Shown: in pieces, positions 8,653-16,738 of the stretch
How the letters are laid out: the number at the start of each line of letters is the position of its first letter
Position numbering within the stretch: the first letter of the stretch is position 1
Assembly (NCBI GenBank): GCA_028287035.1
Contig: JAQBQL010000201.1
Location: 1 to 55,941, forward strand
Origin: Labilithrix sp.
Lineage (GTDB): Bacteria > Myxococcota > Polyangia > Polyangiales > Polyangiaceae
Direction: 5' to 3'
Length of the DNA stretch: 55,941 bases
Translations under genes and position numbers: made by a program
The notes under the pieces: generated by a model
Told to the model about the DNA's origin: nothing
Database searches by the model: none
What the model saw: the letters and a program-made list of their open reading frames with translations, nothing else

Positions 8653-8674
8653 AAAAAGCCCGCAGGAAGCGGGC
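8653..8674 (-). terminator. Intrinsic terminator of the tamA-tamB operon
   Basis: Read on the minus strand, GCCCGC-TTCCT-GCGGGC is followed directly by TTTTTC. The stem arms are 8669-8674 and 8658-8663 and the U-tract 8653-8657. It lies 66 nt after the tamB stop codon and is the clearest terminator in the window. It also separates that operon from the holin-like gene that follows on the same strand. Confidence 0.9.
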
Positions 8675-8739
8675 CTCTCCGGGTTCAATTCTGCCCCGCT
8701 GTGGTCGAGGTCTGCGGCGCGCTGACCCCGCGGGGGTGG

Positions 8740-11700
8740 TCAGTAGCGCTTCGTCCAGATGGCGTCGCTCTGCAGCTTGCCGGCGTCGCCCACGGTGGTC
8801 TGGAGCGACCAGTTCGCCCGGAAGCGCCACTCCACCGTCGCGAGGTTCACGTCCGGCTCGGTGATCGGGGGCGTGCCGAGCACGTGCTCGAACGCGATCG
8901 AGAGCTTCCGCGCGAGCTGGATCTCGATCTCGGGCGCCGGATTGGCCGACCGCGAGGTGTCGATCTTCGCCTGGGCCTGGATGCCGGTCAGGTCATCGAG
9001 CGCCTCGGTGAGGCCCTGCGCGGCGAAGCCGCCGCCCACGCCGACCGCGGCCTTGGTGGTGCCGTTCGGCGCGCCCTGCGCCGGCGGAGCGTTGGCGCCG
9101 TCGGCGGTGCCGAAGAGGATCATCGCGAGCACCTCGTTGCGGGGCCGTGGAGGATCCGAGCGCAGGGTGACCTTGCCCGTCTTCACCGGACCGACGAAGT
9201 CGGCGTAGATGTGCGAGCCGTCGTCGGCGACCCACTCGGCCGTCGCGACCACGATCGGATTCGACGTGTCCTCGGGCTGGAAGGTGATGGTCCCCTTCTC
9301 GATCGTGAAGCTCTTGCCCTGGACGTCGACCTTGCCCTGTTTAAGCTCGATCCGCCCGCTGATCTCGGTCTTGTCGGCGATGTGGATGTGCGGCTGACCG
9401 CCGAGGACGATGCGCGCCATGTTGCCGGAGACGACGGTGATCTCGCCGAGCTTCACGTCGACGTCGAGCGTGACGGGGCTCGCCGTCGCCTCGACGGGGG
9501 CGACCGGCTCGAGGTCGGCCTTCGACAGCGGCAGCTTCACGAAGTTCTTCTCGGTGCGGAACACGCCGACGCGCACCGCCTCGTTCGAGCTGAGCTCCTG
9601 GACGCCGGACTTCAGCTTCTGCGGCAGCGTCAGGTCGGCGGTCGGCACCTCGACGGCGATCTTGATGTTCTTCCCGTCCACAGAGCCGACCGCGTTGATC
9701 GCGACCTTCCCCGAGATCGCGCCGAGGCCCGTGCCGCCGATGTTGAGATCGAGCGGGCGGCGCTTCGGGATCTCGATCTGCGCCTGCGCGGTGTCGAGGC
9801 CGAGGCCGCGCATCTTCGCGTTGGCAGAGCCGGTGAGCACGCCTTCGGTGCCGCGCAGCGACAGGTCGTCGAGCTTGATGACGCCGCCCGGCAGGAACGA
9901 CACCTTCGCGGTGACGTCCTTGTACTCCTCGCCGAACGCCGCGAGCTGCAGGTTGCCGTCGTGGAAGTCGACGTTGCCCTCGAGGGTCGGGTCCTTGAAC
10001 CCGGGCGCGAGCTTCACCGTCGCGTTCGCGTCGATGCGCCCGTCGAGCTCGTTGACGGCGCCGCCCACGAACGGACGGATGGCCGCGGCCCGGAAGCCCT
10101 TCGCCTCGAGATGGGCCTCGGTGGGGCTCGAGCCATCGGGCGTCGGCACGAGCTGCGCGCCCCACGCGAGGCCGGTGCTCGCGCGGAGGTCCACGAACCC
10201 GTCGGTCTGATCCAGCCGCGCCGTGGCGGTGACCTTGTTGTCGCCGGTCACGACCGTGATCTTGCCGCTCTTGTACTGCGCCTGGCCGATCTTGAGATCC
10301 TGGAAGGCGATGTTCGTGTCGAGCTTCGCGTCCTTGTGGAGGTCGGTGATCGCGATGGTGCCGCTCACGTTGCCGCGCACGCGGCGGTCGGCGAGCGGAG
10401 CGACCGACTGCAGCGGGAAGCTCGCGAGCGCGACGTTCGCCGAGCCGCCCCAGTCGAGGGGCTTGCCGGGCTGCGGCTCGAGGAGGTCTTTCACCTTCAC
10501 GTCGAAGTGGGCGTTCGCGGTGAGCGCCTCCTTCTTGCCGGTCTTGACGACGGCCGCGAGGTCGGCCTTCTGGCCGTCGTAGGTGACGTCGACGTCCGCG
10601 TCGGCCGCGAGCTTCGCGGAGAGCGAAGGCGACCGGACCTCCCGCGCGTGGGCCCACATCGTGAGCTTCGGCTCGAGGGCGGTGCCCGAGAAGCTCATCT
10701 CCGCCTCGATCGTCCCGGGCATGCTCTTCATGCCGGCGATGTCGGGTAGCTGCGCGAGCGGCCGCTTCGGGATGACGAAGCGCGCGTTCACCGGGGTCTT
10801 CTCGAGCAGGGCGACGGCGCGGTCCGGATGGGCCACCATCTCCTCGTACGGGAGGATCGACTTCGCATCGAACCCCACCAGCGTGCCGTGCGCGTCGACC
10901 GCGTGGAAGGCGACCTCGCCGAGGCCCGACGTCGCGTCGACGAGCGTGTCGAACGAGGCGTCGACGCCCTCGATGCGCCACGGCTGGATGCCGGTGACCT
11001 TCTCGCCGTGCGTGGGGTCGTGATCCGGCTCGCGGACCGAGACGCCTGCCGCGGTGAGGCCACGCGTGTGCACGTGGATGGTCGCCTCGGGCGGGACCTT
11101 GTCGCTGTCACGCCGCACCGAGCCGGCGACCACGAGCTGCCCGGCGAGCTCGCTCACCGGAAGCGTGTCGGCCGGGACGAAGCTCGTGAGCTTCGCGAGG
11201 TCCAGCGTGGCGGCGAACCGGGCGCGGCCGTGGGCGCGCTGCCAGGTCCGCGGGTCGGTCGGGCTTCCCGGTCCGATCTCGAGGCGCGTCGTGGCGAGCT
11301 CGACGCGCCCGGCCTCGGCGAGCTCGGCGACGAGGTCGAGATCCACCGTCCGTCCGTCGAGCTTCGTGTCGAGCTTCGCGCGGGCGCCGTTGATCTGTCC
11401 CGCGGAGAGGTTGTCGACCTGGAGGTGGAGGTCGCCCGACGCGCCCGTCCCGCGGAGGCGAACGTCGCCCTTGATGCCGATCGTGCCGCTCCTCACGACG
11501 CCGTTCTGACCGGCGAGCTGCGCGACCCGGACGAGGTCCAGCGACGGGCCGTCGACGACGAGATGGATGTCGTTTCCGTTCTTCTGCACGTCGGCGCGCA
11601 GCGGCTCGCCGAGACCGGTGATGACCGCGCCGCGCACCGCGAGGCTGGGGCCGCCGATCGAGACGCTGTCGGCGTGCACGCCGACGTTGCGGCCGCCGCG

Positions 11701-13371
11701 GACGATGTCGATCTGCCCGTCGCGAACGACGATCGTGTCACCCGCGTCGACCGTGCCGCGCACGTCGGCGACGCCGATCTTCTGCCCGCCGGCGACGATG
11801 CCGCCCGCGTGGACGCCGACCTGGACCACCGGGCGGTCCATGCTGCCGGTCGCGGTGGCGAGCACGTTCAGGTTGTCGACGGTCTGCGTCTGGTAGGCGA
11901 CCTTGTCGGCGACGAGCTTGGTCTTCGCGGAGAGGACCTTCGTGCCGAGATTGACGGTCCCATCGGCGTCGACCTTGGCGCGCCCCTTCATGTCCTGCCC
12001 GACCACGGGCAGACGCGAGAGGTCGTCGATGTCCGAGTGGACCTGGCCCACGACGATCTTGTCGGTGCCGACCGTGTGCATGTCGACGTTGAACTGCGCG
12101 CGAGCGCGCGGGTCGTCGAGCCGGCCGGTCACGTGCGCCGTCGCGTCGGTGAACTCGCCCTTGGCGTTGAGCACCGGGAGCGCCTGCCCGGCGACGGTGC
12201 CGGGCTGCGTGGCCACGACCGCGTTGCCGCTCATCGCGCCGCTCTTCGCGATGGCGACGTGCGCCGTCGTGTCGAGGCCGACGTCGGACGCCGGCAGCGA
12301 CGCCATGATCCCGTGGAGATCGATGTGCCGGATCTGGACCTGCGCGTCCGCCTTCGTGCCGTCGCTGATGTCGACGTGGCTGTCGACGTCGACGGTTCCC
12401 TTGCCGACGGCGACGTGCGCCTTGGCATCGATCTTCGGGAGCTCGCCGTGCGCCTCGGCATGGAGCGTCACCTCGTCGACGACGAGCTCGCCGAACGTGG
12501 AGCGGACGCCCTCGCCGTTCGGATCGCGGCCGTCGACGACGGCGTCGATCTTCTGGCCGTCCATCCCGCCGTGCGCCTGCGTCGGCACGCCCGCGATGAC
12601 GCCGTCGAACGCGCCTTCGACGCCCATGTCCTTGCCGGTCGCGGACGGCATCGAGAGCTTGGCGCCGATGCGACCCCGCGGGTCGACCCCGCGCGGCAGC
12701 CCGCGTGTCACGAGGTCGACGCGATCGAGGTCGGCCTTGATCAGCTTCCCGTCGTAGTGCGCCTTCGCGGCGAGCGCGTGGAGCTCGGCATCGACCGGAG
12801 GCGCGCCCGGCGCCTGACCGTGGACCCAGGCGCTCGTGAGCGCGATCGAGGGGGCCTCGACCGCCACGCCGCGCGCGTTGGGGTCGGCGGGCGTGGGCGG
12901 AGTCGGGGTCCTGGCCGCGAAGGCGTTCGCAATGCGGAGGTTGCCCGCGGGGTCGCCGTCGATCGCCGCGTCGACGTGCCCGAGCGACACGAGGTCGACC
13001 GGAACGAGGATGTCACCCTTGCCGAACAGGAAGGACCGCGCCGCCTGGAGGGTGCGAAGGTGAACCGTGGCGCCGTCCACGTAGAGGACCTGCATCCCCG
13101 TCGGGTCCTTGATGCGCACGCGCACGCCGTCGATGCCGCGCAGGCCGAGGCCGCCGATGTCCTCGATCTTGATGTCCCCGGCGAACTGCTTGCCGAGGAT
13201 GCCGTTCACCTGGCTGGCGACGACGCGGCGGGTGGCCGGCGTATCGAGGTGGACGACCGCGGCGGCGGCGGTGGCGGCGACGAACGTGACGGTGGTGCCG
13301 ACGACGGCACCGATCACACCCAGAACGCGGCGCGCTCGGCTGCGGCGGGCATGGGGAACTGCGAGCGGCAT
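8740..13371 (-). CDS. tamB: TamB-like translocation/assembly module inner-membrane protein
   Basis: A 1543-residue AsmA/TamB-family protein expected to span the periplasm as a long beta-groove and work with an Omp85 partner in outer-membrane assembly or lipid transport. The start is the ATG one base after the tamA stop (TGA-G-ATG); a longer reading would overlap tamA. One N-terminal helix (about 16-40, VLGVIGAVVGTTVTFVA) anchors it; the rest is repetitive, short-stranded and rich in V/D/G. The C-terminal DUF490 domain is recognised by LRSDPPRPRNEVLAMILFG at about 1402 and by an ending in an aromatic residue (WTKRY). The length is somewhat above E. coli TamB (about 1260). The gene order, coupling and terminator define a two-gene operon. 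Confidence 0.93.
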   Translation of the reverse strand: MPLAVPHARRSRARRVLGVIGAVVGTTVTFVAATAAAAVVHLDTPATRRVVASQVNGILGKQFAGDIKIEDIGGLGLRGIDGVRVRIKDPTGMQVLYVDGATVHLRTLQAARSFLFGKGDILVPVDLVSLGHVDAAIDGDPAGNLRIANAFAARTPTPPTPADPNARGVAVEAPSIALTSAWVHGQAPGAPPVDAELHALAAKAHYDGKLIKADLDRVDLVTRGLPRGVDPRGRIGAKLSMPSATGKDMGVEGAFDGVIAGVPTQAHGGMDGQKIDAVVDGRDPNGEGVRSTFGELVVDEVTLHAEAHGELPKIDAKAHVAVGKGTVDVDSHVDISDGTKADAQVQIRHIDLHGIMASLPASDVGLDTTAHVAIAKSGAMSGNAVVATQPGTVAGQALPVLNAKGEFTDATAHVTGRLDDPRARAQFNVDMHTVGTDKIVVGQVHSDIDDLSRLPVVGQDMKGRAKVDADGTVNLGTKVLSAKTKLVADKVAYQTQTVDNLNVLATATGSMDRPVVQVGVHAGGIVAGGQKIGVADVRGTVDAGDTIVVRDGQIDIVRGGRNVGVHADSVSIGGPSLAVRGAVITGLGEPLRADVQKNGNDIHLVVDGPSLDLVRVAQLAGQNGVVRSGTIGIKGDVRLRGTGASGDLHLQVDNLSAGQINGARAKLDTKLDGRTVDLDLVAELAEAGRVELATTRLEIGPGSPTDPRTWQRAHGRARFAATLDLAKLTSFVPADTLPVSELAGQLVVAGSVRRDSDKVPPEATIHVHTRGLTAAGVSVREPDHDPTHGEKVTGIQPWRIEGVDASFDTLVDATSGLGEVAFHAVDAHGTLVGFDAKSILPYEEMVAHPDRAVALLEKTPVNARFVIPKRPLAQLPDIAGMKSMPGTIEAEMSFSGTALEPKLTMWAHAREVRSPSLSAKLAADADVDVTYDGQKADLAAVVKTGKKEALTANAHFDVKVKDLLEPQPGKPLDWGGSANVALASFPLQSVAPLADRRVRGNVSGTIAITDLHKDAKLDTNIAFQDLKIGQAQYKSGKITVVTGDNKVTATARLDQTDGFVDLRASTGLAWGAQLVPTPDGSSPTEAHLEAKGFRAAAIRPFVGGAVNELDGRIDANATVKLAPGFKDPTLEGNVDFHDGNLQLAAFGEEYKDVTAKVSFLPGGVIKLDDLSLRGTEGVLTGSANAKMRGLGLDTAQAQIEIPKRRPLDLNIGGTGLGAISGKVAINAVGSVDGKNIKIAVEVPTADLTLPQKLKSGVQELSSNEAVRVGVFRTEKNFVKLPLSKADLEPVAPVEATASPVTLDVDVKLGEITVVSGNMARIVLGGQPHIHIADKTEISGRIELKQGKVDVQGKSFTIEKGTITFQPEDTSNPIVVATAEWVADDGSHIYADFVGPVKTGKVTLRSDPPRPRNEVLAMILFGTADGANAPPAQGAPNGTTKAAVGVGGGFAAQGLTEALDDLTGIQAQAKIDTSRSANPAPEIEIQLARKLSIAFEHVLGTPPITEPDVNLATVEWRFRANWSLQTTVGDAGKLQSDAIWTKRY

Positions 13372-13372
13372 C

Positions 13373-15622
13373 TCAGTAGGCTTCTCCGATCCCGATGTTG
13401 ATTGCGATTGGGATGCCACCGATGAAGGTCTGCGGCTCGCGCTCCTGGGGGAGCACGTTCGGATCGCTCGAGCTGATGACCCGCGTCGTCTGGAGGCCGG
13501 GAATCCGGTACCCGATGTCGAGACGGATGGGCCCGGCCGGCGTGTCGTAGCGCCCGCCGATGCCGCACGAGAGGTGCAGGTTCTGGAACTGGTAGGTCAG
13601 CTCGCGTGGCGAAACGTCGCTGGCGTCGCAGAAGGTCGCAGCCGAGAGCGGGCCGTTGATGGTGAAACGGACCTCGGTCGAGGCCTCCCAGAGCGAGAAG
13701 CCGCCGGTCGGGCTCCGGCACTTGTCACCGCACTGCTCGTTGATGTTCTGGGCGGCGATGTCGGGCGTCAGGAAGGGCACGATGTCATACGGGCCGACGC
13801 CGCGGACCGTGTAGCCGCGGTTCGAGGTCGGGCCGCCCGAGAAGAAGCCGCGGAAGTAGGTGATCTGGTAGTCGCGCGTGCGGTCCTCGGACTTCTGCTC
13901 GACGTTCTGGATGCCGTGCGGGCCGGACTGCACGTAGTCGCCGTAGTTCTGCGCGGTCATCACGCCGATCGTCGCGCGCGACGCCCACACGATCTTCTTC
14001 GTCACGGGGACGTACACGCGAGCCTCGGGCTGGATCTTCACGTCGTTGGCGCTGCCGCCGAAGATCTGCCCGGCCACCTGCAAGGTGTTGCTGAGATAGA
14101 ACCCCTTGTGCGTGTGGAGCTTGTCGTCCCGGAAGTCGAACGCGGTGAAGAGCTCCGGATACGACAGCACGATGAGCCCGAGCGTCGGGTCGCCGCCGCC
14201 CAGGTACCCGAACGGGTACTCGACCTGCGTGTTGTGCGAGATCGCTGCGTAGAGCTTCCAGATCGTCCGCTCGAGGCCGATCGAGTTCCGGAACTCGGCG
14301 TAGCCGATGACCGGCTGGTCCTTGGGCGGGTCCGGGTTGATGAGCAGCGGGAAGACGTTCACCTCGGGCTTGTCGAAGAAGTTCGTGCGCGCCTCGGGGA
14401 AGCCGGGCTGCTTGAACTCGAGGCGGAGGCGCTCCTCGGGGAAGAAGTGGCTCGGCGCGACGAGGTTGTTGACGCGCATCGGGTAGAGGACGACGCCCGG
14501 GCGGAAGTCGACCGTGAACTGGCGGAGGCCGCCGAAGAAGTTCCGGTTCTCCCAGCCGATGAGCCCGTGCACGTCGGTCTTCAAGGCGTCGAACTCGAGG
14601 CCGCCGCCGAGCCGGATCGTCCGGAGCCGCGCCGGCTCGAGCTTCACGTGGAGCGGCACCACGCTGGGACCGTCGATGGGACCCTTCGTGCCCTGGGACG
14701 GCGCCTTCTCCGCGGCCTTGCCGCCGTTCTCGCCGCCCTCGTCCTTCGGCTTCTCGTTGCCGTTGGCGTCGATCTTCGCGTCGGGCGACGGCTTGCCGCC
14801 AGGCACGTCGGGTGAGATCTCGACGCCGGCGAGCACGCCGAGGTCGAGGAGCGCCTGCTGCGCATCCTCGAGCGCCTGCTCGGAGTAGGGACTGCCGGGC
14901 TTGATGTCGATGGTCCGGCGGATGTTCTTGTCGGGGAGCTGCCCGAGCCCTTCGATGGTGATCTCCCCGAACGTGCACTTCGGGCCGGCGTGCACCGAGA
15001 GCACGATGTCCGTCTTGTGCTGGACGATGTCGACCGCAGCGTCGGCCTTCACCTTGGCGTACGCGTAGCCGCGATCGCTGAGGGCGCGCCGCACGAGGCC
15101 CTCGGTCTTGTCGAACGTGTCCTCGTCGAAGGGCTCGTTCACGAGGAGCCCGTTGGCCGCCGCCTTCCGCGCCGCGTCGGCGACGTCCTTCGGCAGCCCG
15201 TCGAGGCCGTCGACGTGGACCTCGCGGATCATCACCGCTTCGCCCTCCTCGACGATGATCTCCACGCGCACGTGGTTCTTGTCGATGGTGTGGACGCGGC
15301 CGGCGCGCGCGTGCACGTCGTAGTAGCCCTTCGAGTGATAGAAGGCCTCGACGCGCGCGAGGTCGCGCTGCAGGACGAAGCGATCGAAGAGCGAGTACTC
15401 GAAGAGGATCCCGCGGAAGAGGAAGAGGAACTTCGAGGTCTCGCTCGTCGCGATCTTCCCCTCGATGTCGTCCTCGTCCAGCTTGTTGGCGCCGCGGATC
15501 TGGATCTCGTTCACCGAGGACTTTCCCTCGGGGATCGTCTTGCAGCCGCCGAGCGCAAGGGATGCGACGACCAGACCCAGGAGCGCAACGCGCTCGAGAC
15601 GCTCGATAAGGGAAGCCACCAT
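13373..15622 (-). CDS. Omp85-family outer-membrane assembly protein (TamA/BamA-like) with lipobox
   Basis: A 749-residue protein: POTRA domains (about 40-380), then a C-terminal 16-strand-type barrel with the Omp85 motif GYTVRGVGPYD near residue 603 and a terminal Tyr. The start is the ATG giving MVASLIERLE and a lipobox LALGGC (Cys27), which is unusual because TamA and BamA normally have ordinary signal peptides. A Lys/Glu/Gly/Pro-rich, apparently disordered insertion of about 60 residues (about 266-325) interrupts the POTRA region. The tight coupling to tamB argues for a TamA role, but the POTRA number is unclear and a BamA-like assignment cannot be excluded. It is divergent from the next lipoprotein gene. 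Confidence 0.88.
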   Translation of the reverse strand: MVASLIERLERVALLGLVVASLALGGCKTIPEGKSSVNEIQIRGANKLDEDDIEGKIATSETSKFLFLFRGILFEYSLFDRFVLQRDLARVEAFYHSKGYYDVHARAGRVHTIDKNHVRVEIIVEEGEAVMIREVHVDGLDGLPKDVADAARKAAANGLLVNEPFDEDTFDKTEGLVRRALSDRGYAYAKVKADAAVDIVQHKTDIVLSVHAGPKCTFGEITIEGLGQLPDKNIRRTIDIKPGSPYSEQALEDAQQALLDLGVLAGVEISPDVPGGKPSPDAKIDANGNEKPKDEGGENGGKAAEKAPSQGTKGPIDGPSVVPLHVKLEPARLRTIRLGGGLEFDALKTDVHGLIGWENRNFFGGLRQFTVDFRPGVVLYPMRVNNLVAPSHFFPEERLRLEFKQPGFPEARTNFFDKPEVNVFPLLINPDPPKDQPVIGYAEFRNSIGLERTIWKLYAAISHNTQVEYPFGYLGGGDPTLGLIVLSYPELFTAFDFRDDKLHTHKGFYLSNTLQVAGQIFGGSANDVKIQPEARVYVPVTKKIVWASRATIGVMTAQNYGDYVQSGPHGIQNVEQKSEDRTRDYQITYFRGFFSGGPTSNRGYTVRGVGPYDIVPFLTPDIAAQNINEQCGDKCRSPTGGFSLWEASTEVRFTINGPLSAATFCDASDVSPRELTYQFQNLHLSCGIGGRYDTPAGPIRLDIGYRIPGLQTTRVISSSDPNVLPQEREPQTFIGGIPIAINIGIGEAY

Positions 15623-15720
15623 CCGCGCGGCGTTCGTTAGCAAGGTCGGAACCAGGGCCGAGCGGTGCGGATCGCCCGTTGCAGACGGACGATCGGGGGC
15701 ACGCCTCGCCAGCGGCCGGG

Positions 15721-15761
15721 CATTTCCGCCACGGAGCGGGCCGCTGTCCGTGGCGGGAATG
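15721..15761. promoter_or_regulatory. 15-bp inverted repeat in the tamA / lipoprotein divergent region
   Basis: The arms are 15721-15735 (CATTTCCGCCACGGA) and 15747-15761 (TCCGTGGCGGGAATG), complementary at 14 of 15 positions around an 11-nt spacer. It sits between two divergent genes, about 100 bp upstream of tamA and 87 bp upstream of the lipoprotein gene, so it could be an operator serving both, or a hairpin in one leader. No -10-like hexamer is placed directly before either gene here. Confidence 0.45.
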
Positions 15762-15847
15762 TTGCAAAGCGCGCGACCGCAGCGCGTGCTGGACGCCGGA
15801 ACCCCGCGCTCTCCGCGGTGGTACGCGGCGTGCTCGGCGGCCGCTCG

Positions 15848-16486
15848 ATGCGACGCGTGCGAATCGGAACGGCGCTCGCCGCGGGCTTCCTTGGCGTTGC
15901 GGGCCTCGCGGCCTGCGGGTCGGGGAAGCTTCCCGCGCCGCTGCCCTACGCGAAGCAGCCGACGTCGGCGCTCATCGTGGCGGAGTTCCCGCCGCCCCCC
16001 GGCCGCGTCGAGATGATCCCGGCGCGCCCCAAGGACACGGCGGTCTGGCTCGATGGCGAGTGGACCTGGGAAGGCGGCCGCTGGATGTGGAAGCAGGGCC
16101 GCTGGGTCGAGCCGCCGCCCGGCGCGGTGTACTCGCCCTGGACCGGCACCCGCAACCCGCTCGGCACCTACTACGTGGCGCCCGGGACCTGGCGCGACGC
16201 GAAGGGCGCCGATCTCCCGGATCCGCCGGCGCTCGCCGCTGCGAAGACGCGGGCCGGTACCGTGATCGGGCCCGACGGCGCCGAGGTCCCGGCGACCCCG
16301 AACGTGCGCCCGGAGAACGGGCGCGAGGGCGACCACCGCAACAAGGGTCGGGACACCAAGCCGCCCGAGACGCCCTCCGGCGCGACGGCGACCGGCACCG
16401 AGCCCAAGCAGGGCAACCAGGACGGCGGGGCCGAGACGCTGCCCGCACGCAAAGAGGCTCCGGAAGCGGATGCCGGCACCGAGTAG
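15848..16486 (+). CDS. Lipoprotein with WxW repeats (YXWGXW-like) and acidic tail
   Basis: A 212-residue predicted lipoprotein. The ATG at MRRVRIGT gives a standard signal peptide and lipobox AGLAAC (Cys23); upstream in-frame starts would lengthen the N-terminus with Arg-rich sequence. Residues about 60-90 carry the repeated pattern GEWTWEGGRWMWKQGRWVEPP, which resembles the YXWGXW / BcpO-like repeat found in envelope lipoproteins of myxobacteria and other proteobacteria; function unknown. The C-terminal half is hydrophilic, rich in Pro, Thr, Gly and Glu, and probably disordered. The stop codon TAG forms the beginning of the -10-like hexamer of the next gene. Confidence 0.78.
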   Translation: MRRVRIGTALAAGFLGVAGLAACGSGKLPAPLPYAKQPTSALIVAEFPPPPGRVEMIPARPKDTAVWLDGEWTWEGGRWMWKQGRWVEPPPGAVYSPWTGTRNPLGTYYVAPGTWRDAKGADLPDPPALAAAKTRAGTVIGPDGAEVPATPNVRPENGREGDHRNKGRDTKPPETPSGATATGTEPKQGNQDGGAETLPARKEAPEADAGTE

Positions 16487-16489
16487 GAT
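16484..16489 (+). promoter_or_regulatory. -10-like TAGGAT before the two-helix membrane protein gene
   Basis: TAGGAT ends 9 nt before a TTG start at 16499 and overlaps the TAG stop of the previous gene. It could instead act as a weak ribosome binding site (AGGATGG). Confidence 0.4.
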
Positions 16490-16498
16490 GGGCGCGTC

Positions 16499-16738
16499 TT
16501 GAAGGATCTCGTCGTCGTCATCGGGCTCGTGCTCGCGTCGGCCGTGCTCGTGACGGCGCACGTCGCGATCGTCTACGGGCTCGCCTTTCGCCTGCCGCGC
16601 TGGCGCGCGCTCGTCGCGTTCTTCGTCGCGCCGCTCGCGCCGTTCTGGGCGTTCCAGGAGAAGATGCGCATCCGCGCCTTCCTGTGGGTCGGCGCGCTCG
16701 TGATCTACGTCATCGCGACGATCCTCTCGCGGGTGTGA
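16499..16738 (+). CDS. Small two-helix membrane protein, TTG start
   Basis: A 79-residue hypothetical protein (LKDLVVVIGL at the N-terminus, TTG read as Met). Two hydrophobic helices are visible, about 4-30 and 55-78, joined by a loop containing Pro and Trp (LAPFWAFQEK). I do not recognise a family. The last 29 bases overlap, tail to tail, the 3' end of the cytochrome gene on the other strand. The TTG start is chosen because no ATG/GTG precedes the first helix; it is 13 nt after the preceding stop codon. Confidence 0.6.
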   Translation: MKDLVVVIGLVLASAVLVTAHVAIVYGLAFRLPRWRALVAFFVAPLAPFWAFQEKMRIRAFLWVGALVIYVIATILSRV

